The notes beneath the pieces are model-generated. The model was not told the DNA's origin. It was given only the letters and a program-made list of their open reading frames with translations, and did not search any database. A stretch of DNA of 64,000 nt from Snuella sedimenti (GTDB lineage: Bacteria > Bacteroidota > Bacteroidia > Flavobacteriales > Flavobacteriaceae): NCBI RefSeq assembly GCF_016428595.1, contig NZ_JAELVQ010000015.1, positions 1 through 64,000 of the forward strand. The letters run 5' to 3'. The position numbers and the translations under genes are program-made. This document shows positions 17,754-26,286 of the stretch, piece after piece. The first letter of the stretch is position 1, and each line of letters starts with the position of its first letter.

Positions 17754-20354
17754 TTATGTTACTAAATCTGCTTGGTTTCTAAATACCAGAGTATCATCAA
17801 AGGCGTCTAGCAGAATAATACTGTCTGTGGTAACGTTTCCAGCTAATATTTCTTTACTCAACGCATTGAGAACTTCTTTTTGTATCACGCGTTTAACGGG
17901 TCGTGCTCCATATTCTGGATTAAAACCTTTATCGGCCAAATAGGTTATGGCTTCGCGTGTTGCATCAAACGTAATGCCTTGTTGAGCAATCATTTTCGTG
18001 ACATTTTTAAGTTGTAATTCAACAATGGCTATAATGTTTTCTTTGCTTAACGGGGTAAACATGATGATATCGTCAATTCTATTCAAGAATTCAGGACGCA
18101 CCGTTTGTTTTAATAAACCTAAAACATCAATTTTCGATGCTTCGATAGCCGATTCTATATCTTTGGTTGCTTCAAACCGTTCTTGTATTAGATGGCTACC
18201 AATATTTGATGTCATAATAATAATCGTATTTTTAAAATCAGCTACCCGTCCTTTATTATCGGTTAAATGCCCTTCGTCAAGTACTTGAAGCAAGATGTTG
18301 AAAGTATCCGGATGTGCTTTTTCAATTTCGTCAAGTAGCACTACCGAGTAAGGTTTGCGTCTAACAGCTTCTGTTAATTGTCCGCCTTCATCATAACCTA
18401 TATACCCTGGAGGGGCACCTACTAATCTACTAACAGCATGGCGTTCTTGGTATTCGCTCATATCAATACGTGTCATAGCGCTTTCGTCGTCAAACAGATA
18501 TTCGGCCAAGGCTTTGGCCAATTCGGTCTTGCCAACACCCGTTGTTCCTAAAAACAAGAAAGTACCAATAGGTTTTTTAGGATTTTGTAAGCCAGCACGG
18601 CTACGTCTTACAGCATCACTTACGGCTATAATAGCTTCCTCTTGGCCAACGACACGTTTGTGTAGTTCGTCTTCTAGTTTTAATAATTTTTCGCGTTCAC
18701 TTTGTAACATTTTAGTAACTGGTATGCCGGTCCATTTGGCAACGACTTCAGCAATGTCGTCATAGGTAACCTCTTCTTTAATCAATGAACTTTCAGCTTG
18801 ATTTTCTTGTAATTCTTTCTGAAGGATTTCTAACCGCTCTTGGGCTTCTTTTATTTTTCCATAACGTAGTTCGGCTACTTTGCCGTAATCCCCATCACGC
18901 TCGGCTCTTTCGGCGTCCAGCTTAAAGTTTTCTATAGCCAATTTTGTGTTTTGAATGTTGTCAACTACTTCTTTTTCGCTTTTCCATTTAGCATTAATGG
19001 CATTGCGTTCTTCTTTTAAATTGGCTAGGTCTGTACGAAGTGCTTTTAATTTGGATTCGTCTTTTTCTCTTTTAATAGCTTCAATTTCTATTTCCAGTTG
19101 CATGATCTTTCTGTCTAGAACATCCAATTCTTCTGGTTTTGAGTTGATTTCCATACGTAGTTTAGAAGCAGCTTCATCCATTAAGTCAATGGCTTTGTCG
19201 GGTAAAAATCGATTGGTAATGTAGCGTTGTGATAACGCGACTGCACCAATTATGGCTTCGTCTTTAATGCGCACCTTGTGATGTGTTTCGTATTTTTCCT
19301 TAATACCTCTTAGGATGGATATGGCACTTTCGGTATCGGGTTCGTCTACCATTACTTTTTGAAAACGACGCTCTAATGCCTTGTCCTTTTCAAAGTATTT
19401 TTGATACTCGTCTAGTGTGGTAGCGCCTATGGCTCGTAATTCACCACGCGCTAGGGCTGGTTTTAATATATTGGCTGCATCCATAGCACCTTGTCCGCCA
19501 CCAGCGCCAACTAAGGTGTGGATTTCATCAATAAACAGAACAATATCGCCTTCACTTTTAGTTACTTCTTTTACAACAGATTTTAAGCGCTCTTCGAACT
19601 CTCCTTTGTATTTAGCACCAGCGATAAGAGCTCCCATATCTAAAGCAAAAATTTGTTTGTCTTTAAGGTTTTCAGGGATGTCCCCATCAATAATACGGTG
19701 GGCTAGGCCTTCGGCAATAGCCGTTTTACCTGTACCTGGCTCACCTACTAAAATAGGATTGTTTTTGGTGCGGCGCGATAAGATCTGGAGAATTCTACGT
19801 ATTTCTTCATCACGACCAATAACAGGGTCCAGCTTTCCATCTTTAGCTAGTTTATTAAGATTTTTGGCATATTTATTAAGTGCGTTGTAGGTGTCTTCTT
19901 GACTTTGGGATGTTACATTTTCTCCTTTGCGCAATTCTTGTATGGCTGCACTTAAGGTTTTTTCTGTAGCCCCTTGGTCCTTTAGCATCTGTGCTATTTT
20001 GCTGTTAGATTTAAAAATGGCTAAGATTAAGTGTTCTACAGATACATAATCATCGTTCATTTTCTTGGCAACATTAGCAGCTTCATTGAGTGTTTTTCCT
20101 GTTTCCCTGGACAACATAAGTTCGCCTCCAGAAACTTTAGAAAAGCTTTCCAGTTGTTTGTCTAATGCTTGTTTTAGAATACCAACATTTACATTTAGTT
20201 TCTTTAGAATAAATGGTAAAACATTCTCATCAACTTCAAAAAGCCCTTTAAACAGGTGCTCATTTTCAATTTGTTGATGCCCGAAGCCTTGTGCAATCTG
20301 CTGTGCTTGCTGGATGGCTTCTTGGGATTTTATAGTATAATTATTTAAGTTCAT
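17754..20354 (-). CDS. clpB: ATP-dependent disaggregase ClpB
   Basis: ClpB is a hexameric AAA+ chaperone that pulls polypeptides from aggregates together with DnaK. The open frame starts at 20405, but the ATG at 20354 (MNLNNYTIKSQEAIQQAQ) matches the conserved N-terminus and gives 866 residues, the usual size. Domains in order: Clp-N repeats (1-145), AAA1 with GEPGTGKTAIAEGL and the Walker B region IVLFIDEIHTLVGAGG, the long coiled-coil middle domain (about 405-525), AAA2 with GTTGVGKTELAKAL and VVLLDEIEKAHPD, and the D2-small domain. The middle domain distinguishes it from ClpA and ClpC. It is divergent from ytxJ. Confidence 0.96.
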   Translation of the reverse strand: MNLNNYTIKSQEAIQQAQQIAQGFGHQQIENEHLFKGLFEVDENVLPFILKKLNVNVGILKQALDKQLESFSKVSGGELMLSRETGKTLNEAANVAKKMNDDYVSVEHLILAIFKSNSKIAQMLKDQGATEKTLSAAIQELRKGENVTSQSQEDTYNALNKYAKNLNKLAKDGKLDPVIGRDEEIRRILQILSRRTKNNPILVGEPGTGKTAIAEGLAHRIIDGDIPENLKDKQIFALDMGALIAGAKYKGEFEERLKSVVKEVTKSEGDIVLFIDEIHTLVGAGGGQGAMDAANILKPALARGELRAIGATTLDEYQKYFEKDKALERRFQKVMVDEPDTESAISILRGIKEKYETHHKVRIKDEAIIGAVALSQRYITNRFLPDKAIDLMDEAASKLRMEINSKPEELDVLDRKIMQLEIEIEAIKREKDESKLKALRTDLANLKEERNAINAKWKSEKEVVDNIQNTKLAIENFKLDAERAERDGDYGKVAELRYGKIKEAQERLEILQKELQENQAESSLIKEEVTYDDIAEVVAKWTGIPVTKMLQSEREKLLKLEDELHKRVVGQEEAIIAVSDAVRRSRAGLQNPKKPIGTFLFLGTTGVGKTELAKALAEYLFDDESAMTRIDMSEYQERHAVSRLVGAPPGYIGYDEGGQLTEAVRRKPYSVVLLDEIEKAHPDTFNILLQVLDEGHLTDNKGRVADFKNTIIIMTSNIGSHLIQERFEATKDIESAIEASKIDVLGLLKQTVRPEFLNRIDDIIMFTPLSKENIIAIVELQLKNVTKMIAQQGITFDATREAITYLADKGFNPEYGARPVKRVIQKEVLNALSKEILAGNVTTDSIILLDAFDDTLVFRNQADLVT

Positions 20355-20524
20355 AATAGTATTTTTAGTTTCTTTACACTCACTATTGGTCAATAATCTT
20401 ACCATGTGTTTCTGTGAGACAAAATGTCTTGTAAATAGTTGAGATGCCTGACTTTTAGTCAGTTTGTAAGGTTTGGGATTGTACCGAGACTATTGTTAAT
20501 TCACAATTTAAAGTTACATATTTT

Positions 20525-20914
20525 ATGGGGTTTATAAATAAGCTATTTGGAGGGACGACTGTAGAAAAAGAAACAAAAACATTGCCGTGGATTGCGTTGG
20601 AAGCGTTTGCTCAAATTGATGAGTTGATTAAAAAGTCGAACAACAAGCCGCAGGTTATTTTTAAACATTCTACGCGTTGTGGAATAAGTCGCATGGCTCT
20701 TAATCAGTTTGAGGAATCTTATGCTATGTCTGATGATGCATTGGATATTTATTATTTGGATTTGATTAATTTTAGGGACTTGTCAAATGAAATAGCTTCT
20801 AGATTCCAGGTATGGCATGAATCACCTCAAATTTTGGTGATAAAAAATGAGTTGGCTGTAACACACGCGAGTCATGGGGCTATTGCAGATGTTAATATTA
20901 ACAAGTTTATTTAA
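20525..20914 (+). CDS. ytxJ: YtxJ-type bacillithiol-system monothiol protein
   Basis: The 129-residue thioredoxin-fold protein has a single redox cysteine, Cys52 in KHSTRCGISRMAL, the signature of the YtxJ family. Such proteins are thought to remove bacillithiol from proteins or act as a monothiol redox partner. The strand YYLDLINFRDLS and the cis-proline region ESPQILVIKNE complete the fold. It is followed 12 bases later by a gamma-glutamylcyclotransferase-like gene, likely in one transcript. The shared thiol theme is plausible but unproven. Confidence 0.85.
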   Translation: MGFINKLFGGTTVEKETKTLPWIALEAFAQIDELIKKSNNKPQVIFKHSTRCGISRMALNQFEESYAMSDDALDIYYLDLINFRDLSNEIASRFQVWHESPQILVIKNELAVTHASHGAIADVNINKFI

Positions 20915-20926
20915 CATTATACCACT

Positions 20927-21328
20927 TTGAAAAAAGATAAGACGAATTATTTATTTGTTTATGGTACTTTGTTAAAGGGTTTTAATAATGAGATGTCGCA
21001 CTTTTTAGCGGAACATTCCCAGTTTGTTGAAAAGGGCTTTTTTAATGGTGAACTTTATGAAGTTGCTGGTTATCCAGGGGCTATTTTAAGTGAGAAACCT
21101 ACAGATAAAGTTTATGGGAGTGTTTATAAGGTGCTAGATGCCGACTTGGTTTTTAAGGCCTTAGACACCTACGAGGGTATTGACGTTAATGCCCCAGAAT
21201 TGGATTTATACAAACGCTTGAAGGTTAAGGCATATATGGATTCTGGACTATCATTACAAACTTGGGTTTATATTTATAACCGACCAATAACATCCTTACA
21301 AAAAATATCTTCAGGAAGTTATTTATAA
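20927..21328 (+). CDS. gamma-glutamylcyclotransferase-like (AIG2) protein
   Basis: The 133-residue protein carries the family signature YLFVYGTLLKGFNN at the N-terminus, then ELYEVAGYPGAI, VYKVLDAD and LDTYEGID. These correspond to the GGCT fold that cyclises gamma-glutamyl amines. The start is a TTG at 20927, as no ATG precedes the conserved YGTLL strand. It sits 12 bases behind ytxJ, so coupled expression is likely. The exact substrate is unknown. Confidence 0.8.
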   Translation: MKKDKTNYLFVYGTLLKGFNNEMSHFLAEHSQFVEKGFFNGELYEVAGYPGAILSEKPTDKVYGSVYKVLDADLVFKALDTYEGIDVNAPELDLYKRLKVKAYMDSGLSLQTWVYIYNRPITSLQKISSGSYL

Positions 21329-21398
21329 GTAAAATTCTTGTTTATCAGTAAGAAAAGATTTATATTGTGTAGTCCTAACTCTAAAATGACCTTATTAT

Positions 21399-21734
21399 AT
21401 GAAGGCAGAATTGGCTATTTCAGTCGTAATAAGCTTCATATTTATATCACTGGGCTTATTATTGATCCACTACCAACAAACAGAGTACGGTATTACTTTC
21501 TTTGTATTTCTTCCCTTTGTTATAGGGTATATTTGTGGCAATGACAAGATAAAAAAAATCAGTTTGTTTGGGCATTTCTTTTCTATGTTAATTTTTTTTA
21601 CTTTAATTTTTATTGGAGGATTGGAAGAAATGATTTGCATCATAATGGTATTACCTATAATAGCTATAGTACTTTTTCTAGGGGTGTTTGTAAAGTTTTT
21701 GTTGTCTAAGCTAAGGCATAGTACTAAATTATAA
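21399..21734 (+). CDS. small membrane protein, possibly a truncated relative
   Basis: The 111-residue protein has about four hydrophobic segments (residues 5-22, 30-47, 56-72 and 78-98) with a basic tail. The segment GGLEEMICIIMVLPIIAI recalls the N-terminal membrane part of larger flavobacterial proteins carrying an additional soluble domain; that is from memory. If so, the soluble domain is missing here. The overlapping frame starting at 21338 has a disordered composition and is rejected. Confidence 0.55.
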   Translation: MKAELAISVVISFIFISLGLLLIHYQQTEYGITFFVFLPFVIGYICGNDKIKKISLFGHFFSMLIFFTLIFIGGLEEMICIIMVLPIIAIVLFLGVFVKFLLSKLRHSTKL

Positions 21735-21848
21735 GTACTAGTAGGAGTTTTATTGTACCCTTTTTATTCTAATTTTCTTTGATTTGTGTAATTAGAATTA
21801 CTAAGCTAAGTGAAATTTTGTTTCTTTGCAGCGTTTTTTAAAGTACCT

Positions 21849-23534
21849 ATGCTTAATTTTGGTGACACCCTTTTTCATCCCTTACAAAATGCTTCTAAGC
21901 ATGCTTTACCCGAAGCATTTACTTTCCCGTTTTATTATGAACCACATCCGTTAAGTATAGAAGCGGCAGAAACCTTACAGGCTTATTTAGAATCCCAAAC
22001 CGATTTTAAGCATAATTTTGGATTGGATGCCACAATGGGAGGAAGTCCAGTTGGTAAGATGTTTGGTGTAATGGTGGTTAAAGATATTAAAGGGGATTTG
22101 GGGTTTCTGGCAGCCTTTTCTGGAAAGTTAACCGATAGCAATGATATAAATGGGTTTGTACCTGCTATATACAATACTCTAAATGAAGTGGGGTTCTATA
22201 AAAAGGGTGAGGCTAAGCTGAATGAAATGAACGCTACTATTGAGGCCTTCGAGAATGCTTCGGAGCTGCAAAAGGCAATAGCACAATTAAACGAGGATAA
22301 GGAAATTTACCAAGGTGAATTACAGACTCTTAAATCTGAAATTAAAGTTAAGAAGCAGCAGCGTAAGCAGCAGCGTGAGAAAGCTAAAGAAATAGTGCCG
22401 GCACAGGAATATGAAAAGCTGGTAGAAGAGTTAAAACATGAGAGTATTAGCTATCAGTTGCGTTTAAAGCGTTTAAAATTATACTGGGAAGCCAAGATAC
22501 AGGAAGATAAAGATGTTTTAAACGTTTTAAAGCAGCCTATAAGGGAATTAAAACAAAAGCGAAGTGAGCTATCGGCATCCTTGCAAAAGCGCATACATGA
22601 ACAGTATAAATTTTTAAACGCCAAAATAGAGACTAAAGATTTACTTGCTATTTTTAAGAAGACTAAAGCATCGGTTCCTCCGGCTGGATCTGGTGAATGT
22701 GCAGCTCCTAAATTGTTTCAGTATGCTTACAGAAATAATTTAACGCCTATTTGTATGGCAGAATTTTGGTGGGGTTTATCACCAAAATCTGAAGTGCGAA
22801 AACACAAACACTATTATCCTTCCTGTAGAAGTAAATGTGAACCTATTTTGGGGCATATGATGGAAGGATTGCCAGTTGATGAAAACCCCATTGAAAAGGC
22901 TGTTAAGTTTGATGGATTTTTAGATGTTATTTATGAAGACGATCATTTGTTGGTCGTTAATAAACCTCATGAGTTTTTATCTGTGCCAGGAAAAACATTA
23001 AAAGAATCGGTGCTTACCCGAATGCAATGTTATTTGCCAAATGCCACAGGCCCTTTATTAGTACATCGTTTAGATATGTCTACTTCAGGACTCTTATTGG
23101 TTGCCAAAAATGAGCATGTACATAAGCAGTTGCAGAGACAGTTTATAGAACGTACCATACAAAAGCGCTATGTAGCATTGTTAGATGGACGTATTAAAGC
23201 AAATAAAGGGAGTATTAGTCTGCCTTTACGGGTTGATTTAGATAACAGGCCTCAACAGTTGGTTTGTTATGATTACGGTAAACCAGCTAAAACAATGTAT
23301 GAAGTATTAGCTGTTGAAAATGGAAAAACCCGTGTTTATTTTTATCCTTTAACCGGACGTACACATCAGTTAAGGGTGCATGCAGCCCATGTAGATGGTT
23401 TAGAAGCGCCTATAGTTGGGGATGACCTATACGGTGTAAAAGGAGACCGTCTTCATCTACATGCCGAGTTATTGCGCTTTACGCACCCTATAACCAAGAA
23501 AACACTTAACATACAGAGTAAGGCTCCTTTTTAG
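21849..23534 (+). CDS. RluA-family RNA pseudouridine synthase with long N-terminal extension
   Basis: The enzyme isomerises uridine to pseudouridine in rRNA or tRNA. The C-terminal 215 residues hold the RluA core: DGFLDVIYEDDHLLVVNKP, the catalytic aspartate in VHRLDMSTSGLLLVAK, and YPLTGRTHQLRVHAAH. The first 350 residues are an unusual extension with a conserved FYYEPHPLSIEAAETLQ start. It also has a long coiled coil (about residues 120-240) and a cysteine-containing GSGECAAPKLFQYAYR segment with CRSKCEPIL. This architecture recurs in Bacteroidota as far as I recall. The ATG at 21849 (MLNFGDTLF) is preferred over 21810 because the 13 extra residues look non-coding. Confidence 0.88.
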   Translation: MLNFGDTLFHPLQNASKHALPEAFTFPFYYEPHPLSIEAAETLQAYLESQTDFKHNFGLDATMGGSPVGKMFGVMVVKDIKGDLGFLAAFSGKLTDSNDINGFVPAIYNTLNEVGFYKKGEAKLNEMNATIEAFENASELQKAIAQLNEDKEIYQGELQTLKSEIKVKKQQRKQQREKAKEIVPAQEYEKLVEELKHESISYQLRLKRLKLYWEAKIQEDKDVLNVLKQPIRELKQKRSELSASLQKRIHEQYKFLNAKIETKDLLAIFKKTKASVPPAGSGECAAPKLFQYAYRNNLTPICMAEFWWGLSPKSEVRKHKHYYPSCRSKCEPILGHMMEGLPVDENPIEKAVKFDGFLDVIYEDDHLLVVNKPHEFLSVPGKTLKESVLTRMQCYLPNATGPLLVHRLDMSTSGLLLVAKNEHVHKQLQRQFIERTIQKRYVALLDGRIKANKGSISLPLRVDLDNRPQQLVCYDYGKPAKTMYEVLAVENGKTRVYFYPLTGRTHQLRVHAAHVDGLEAPIVGDDLYGVKGDRLHLHAELLRFTHPITKKTLNIQSKAPF

Positions 23535-23617
23535 GGTTTAAGTAAAACACAAGTGCACAGTGCTTTATTTGTGTATTTTTAGATTAGAAAAAGTATTGTG
23601 GTAATTATAAAATACCT

Positions 23618-24265
23618 GTGAATTTTATGAAATATAAATGCATAATATTTGATTGTGATGGTGTACTCGTTGATAGCGAAGAAATTTCAAATGAAGTATT
23701 GATTGAAATGATGGATGCTATTGGCGTAAAAATGGAAATGGAATATGCGATGGAAAATTTTACTGGGAAATCACTGAATAGCATTTTAAAATTTATAGAA
23801 AGCCTGATTGACAAAAAAGTGCCAAGTCATTTTGAAAAGGAGTTTAGGGAACGCACTTTTAAACGTTTTAAAACAGATTTAAAGCCAATAAAAGGAATAC
23901 ATACTTTATTGGAAAAAATTTCTGTTCCGTATTGTGTGGCTTCTAGCGGACCGACAGAAAAAATAAAACTGAATTTAGCAACAACTGGTTTGATAGGAAA
24001 GTTTGAAAATAGAATATTTAGCTCATACGAGATTGGAAGCTGGAAACCAAGTCCCGAAATTTTTGAATATGCAGCAAGTGAAATGGGGTTCAAGCCTAGC
24101 GAATGTGCCGTTATTGAGGATAGTATTTATGGGGTAATTGCAGCAAAAAGAGGCGGGTTTGATGTTTTTGGCTTGGCAAATGGAAAAAAACAATATGAAT
24201 TTGAAAATGAGGGAGCCACAGTATTTTTCGAAATGGAAAAATTGATAGACTTGCTAGAGGTGTAA
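23618..24265 (+). CDS. HAD-superfamily phosphatase (beta-phosphoglucomutase-like)
   Basis: The 215-residue protein has the four HAD motifs: FDCDGVLVDS (nucleophile and acid aspartates), VASSGPTEKI, KPSPEIFEYA and VIEDSIYGVIAAK. The cap is helical, of the C1 type. Such enzymes hydrolyse small phosphorylated metabolites such as sugar phosphates. The substrate cannot be told. A second ATG three codons in (23627, MKYKCIIF) is an equally good start. It is isolated between a pseudouridine synthase and the convergent thioredoxin-barrel gene. Confidence 0.88.
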   Translation: MNFMKYKCIIFDCDGVLVDSEEISNEVLIEMMDAIGVKMEMEYAMENFTGKSLNSILKFIESLIDKKVPSHFEKEFRERTFKRFKTDLKPIKGIHTLLEKISVPYCVASSGPTEKIKLNLATTGLIGKFENRIFSSYEIGSWKPSPEIFEYAASEMGFKPSECAVIEDSIYGVIAAKRGGFDVFGLANGKKQYEFENEGATVFFEMEKLIDLLEV

Positions 24266-24307
24266 AGATGCTGTGAGTAGCAGATTTACGCCCTGCCAGT
24301 TTTTAAA

Positions 24308-25621
24308 TTATAAAGAAAGTAATAAGCTAAGCCCTAGTCCCTTATTGTTTTGTTTTCCATTCAAATCTTTAATGATATCTTGCATGCCATATTCATAATA
24401 GAGTTCTAGTTCAAGTTCATTGTCAGATCCAATAAAGTGGGATAAACCAAAGCGTATACCATAATCATTACTGCTTAAGTTTTTATTCTCTTTATTCAGC
24501 CTAAAAGCATAATAAGGAGAAACCATAGCTCTAATGCCTCCTTGTGTATGTATCAATGAACCATTTAGTATTTTTATTCCAAATTCAACAGGAAAACGTA
24601 AATAGTTGATTGAAAAATTCCTAACTCCCTTGGAATTAAATCCGAATCCGGTCCTAAATAAGTATAAATCATTAACTTCTTTAGAATAAAATAAGTCTGC
24701 GGTAAATCCATTTCTGTGGTCAAACTCGCCATTGTTCATAATATTTCTAACTATGCCTAGGCGTAATCCATACCCTGGGTCAATGTGTGTTGTTTTTTGC
24801 TTAGGCTTATCAACGATTATGGGAATATTAGTTCCTTTCAATGTTAGAAATTCTATGAAATCTCCTTTTTTACGAGATCCCGTTTGGGTTTTTAATAATT
24901 CATTTTTGGGAGTCAATACCACATAGTATGGTATGCCAGTGTTGTTATATTCTTTAGCTGATTTTGCTCCTTTTTGTGTATCTCTGTTAATTTCTACAGC
25001 AATATAATTTTTGTTGATTAGGTCTATTATTTCTCGATCAGTATGTATGTATTTTTTCATCCAATTGCATGGGCCGCACCAGGGGGCAGTGAAGAATAAA
25101 AGTACTTTTTTGTTCTCGTTTTTAGCTTTTATAAAGGCTTTTTTTAAGGATAATTTATTAAAGATATTGTTTTCTTGTGGGAGCCTTACTTCAATTCGAT
25201 ATGCCAATGTAATATCATTTCTTGGTTGCCCTTTCCAAGAACCTATAGCTTCTTTTTCAATCTTTAAATCAATAACATTACTTGTCTTTTGCAAAGCGGG
25301 AAAAAATAGTTTGTAACTTATTTCGTTTTTGTCATTTAAAGGTGTTTTAGATCCTAATGAAATGCCTTCACTTTTTAAGACAAACATTTTTTTATTACTG
25401 TCTTCGTCTGAAATATATGTGGTTTTGGGAATGGTAATCCAGTTTTTTTCTTTATTTCTACTGGTAATATGAAGTATGGTTTCCGTTTCGTTTAATTCAA
25501 TTTTTTTAATTAAAGTGTTCTTTTTGTATATCCTACTGTATTTAGGGTTTTCGATAATTTCTTGGGAAAATATGTTTATACAAATAAAGGTGATAGCATA
25601 ACATAACAACTGTTTTTTCAT
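24308..25621 (-). CDS. exported thioredoxin-domain / outer-membrane-barrel fusion protein
   Basis: The 437-residue protein has a signal peptide (residues 1-19, ending FSQ) and an N-terminal beta-rich domain (25-150). A thioredoxin domain (155-265) follows with the redox pair WCGPC (Cys182, Cys185) and the cis-proline region TGIPYYVVLTP. The last 150 residues (285-437) show PorT-like amphipathic beta-strands starting GYGLRLGIV and ending in LGLSLLLSL. I infer a periplasmic disulfide-exchange domain tethered to an outer-membrane barrel. No partner gene lies beside it. I do not recall this arrangement as a named family. Confidence 0.7.
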   Translation of the reverse strand: MKKQLLCYAITFICINIFSQEIIENPKYSRIYKKNTLIKKIELNETETILHITSRNKEKNWITIPKTTYISDEDSNKKMFVLKSEGISLGSKTPLNDKNEISYKLFFPALQKTSNVIDLKIEKEAIGSWKGQPRNDITLAYRIEVRLPQENNIFNKLSLKKAFIKAKNENKKVLLFFTAPWCGPCNWMKKYIHTDREIIDLINKNYIAVEINRDTQKGAKSAKEYNNTGIPYYVVLTPKNELLKTQTGSRKKGDFIEFLTLKGTNIPIIVDKPKQKTTHIDPGYGLRLGIVRNIMNNGEFDHRNGFTADLFYSKEVNDLYLFRTGFGFNSKGVRNFSINYLRFPVEFGIKILNGSLIHTQGGIRAMVSPYYAFRLNKENKNLSSNDYGIRFGLSHFIGSDNELELELYYEYGMQDIIKDLNGKQNNKGLGLSLLLSL

Positions 25622-26003
25622 ATTGAGATCGTTTATATTTTTTGTTTTTTTAATACAATTCTTAATTCCATTTGCATTTTATTTTAGTCCCTGTTGTACT
25701 GTGAAAAACTTTTAATGTCTTATTAAACTAAAATGTTTTAACGGTTAAAATGAAAATTAAGTATGTGAGAAAAATATTGTAATTATCAAAAATAACCAGC
25801 GTTGTAGGTTTTTTTTAATCAACTTTAATATTGAAGAGCCATTGATATATAATCGGAGCATCAAAAAATGTTGCTTCAGATGGCTTTTTGGGAATAGTTT
25901 AATGGGACAAAATAGTCATAACAGTGATTGAATGGGGGCAATTGGTTTTGCTAGTAGAGCTTTTAGGTTATTTTTGCATAGGCATAAATTTCTATAAATA
26001 GCA
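25622..26003. other. intergenic stretch with no recognisable feature
   Basis: About 380 bases upstream of the thioredoxin-barrel gene are AT-rich and free of any convincing reading frame, promoter pair or RNA fold. The short minus-strand frame at 25916-26119 runs through a terminator and a repeat and is not a gene. Confidence 0.6.
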
Positions 26004-26038
26004 AAAAAGGAGCTGTCTTTTTTAGACAACTCCTTTTT
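26004..26038. terminator. bidirectional terminator hairpin
   Basis: Arms of 15 bases (26004-26018 and 26024-26038) pair with a single G-U. The outer ends are A5 and T5, so it can work in either direction. It lies about 250 bases downstream of the L-fuconate dehydratase on the minus strand, beyond the dispersed repeat. Confidence 0.7.
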
Positions 26039-26043
26039 AATCA

Positions 26044-26262
26044 AAAAGAATTCTTCGACGCTCTGCTCTGCGTCGGGGTTTCCGTTGAAATTGTCATTCC
26101 CGTGAAATCGAAGATTCATGAATACAAAAAATTTAAAATATTGTATATGAATAAAACGGGAATCTAAATACAGAATTTCGGTTTTTGACCTTGTGAGGTC
26201 AAAATGAAACGAGCGAAATACCCCTACGGCTCTGCCTCGGGATAGTTCGTTTCAAGAAATTC
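26044..26262. repeat. dispersed palindromic repeat, copy A
   Basis: This copy shares its block order with the stretch at 39653-39840. The blocks are a GCTCTGC/TCGGGGTTTCC opening, TTGAAATTGTCATTCCCGT, then GGAATCTAAATA and CAGAATTTCG. These are followed by a TTTTTGACC / GGTCAAAA hairpin with ATGAAACGAG, then CGGCTCTGCCTCG and CAAGAAATT. Copy A carries an additional stretch of about 45 bases (near 26105-26150) absent from copy B. It sits immediately after the L-fuconate dehydratase stop. Confidence 0.75.
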
Positions 26263-26286
26263 TTTATTTCCATGGAACAACTAAAT

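Noticed and set aside
19417-19890. 157-residue plus-strand frame antisense to clpB
   Set aside because: It is the reverse complement of the conserved AAA1 region; proline- and serine-rich shadow.
21338-21544. 68-residue plus-strand frame overlapping the small membrane protein
   Set aside because: It is out of frame with the membrane protein at 21399, whose hydrophobic pattern is coherent, while this one is not.
25916-26119. 67-residue minus-strand frame before the fuconate dehydratase end
   Set aside because: It reads through a terminator hairpin and the dispersed repeat; the peptide has no protein-like pattern.
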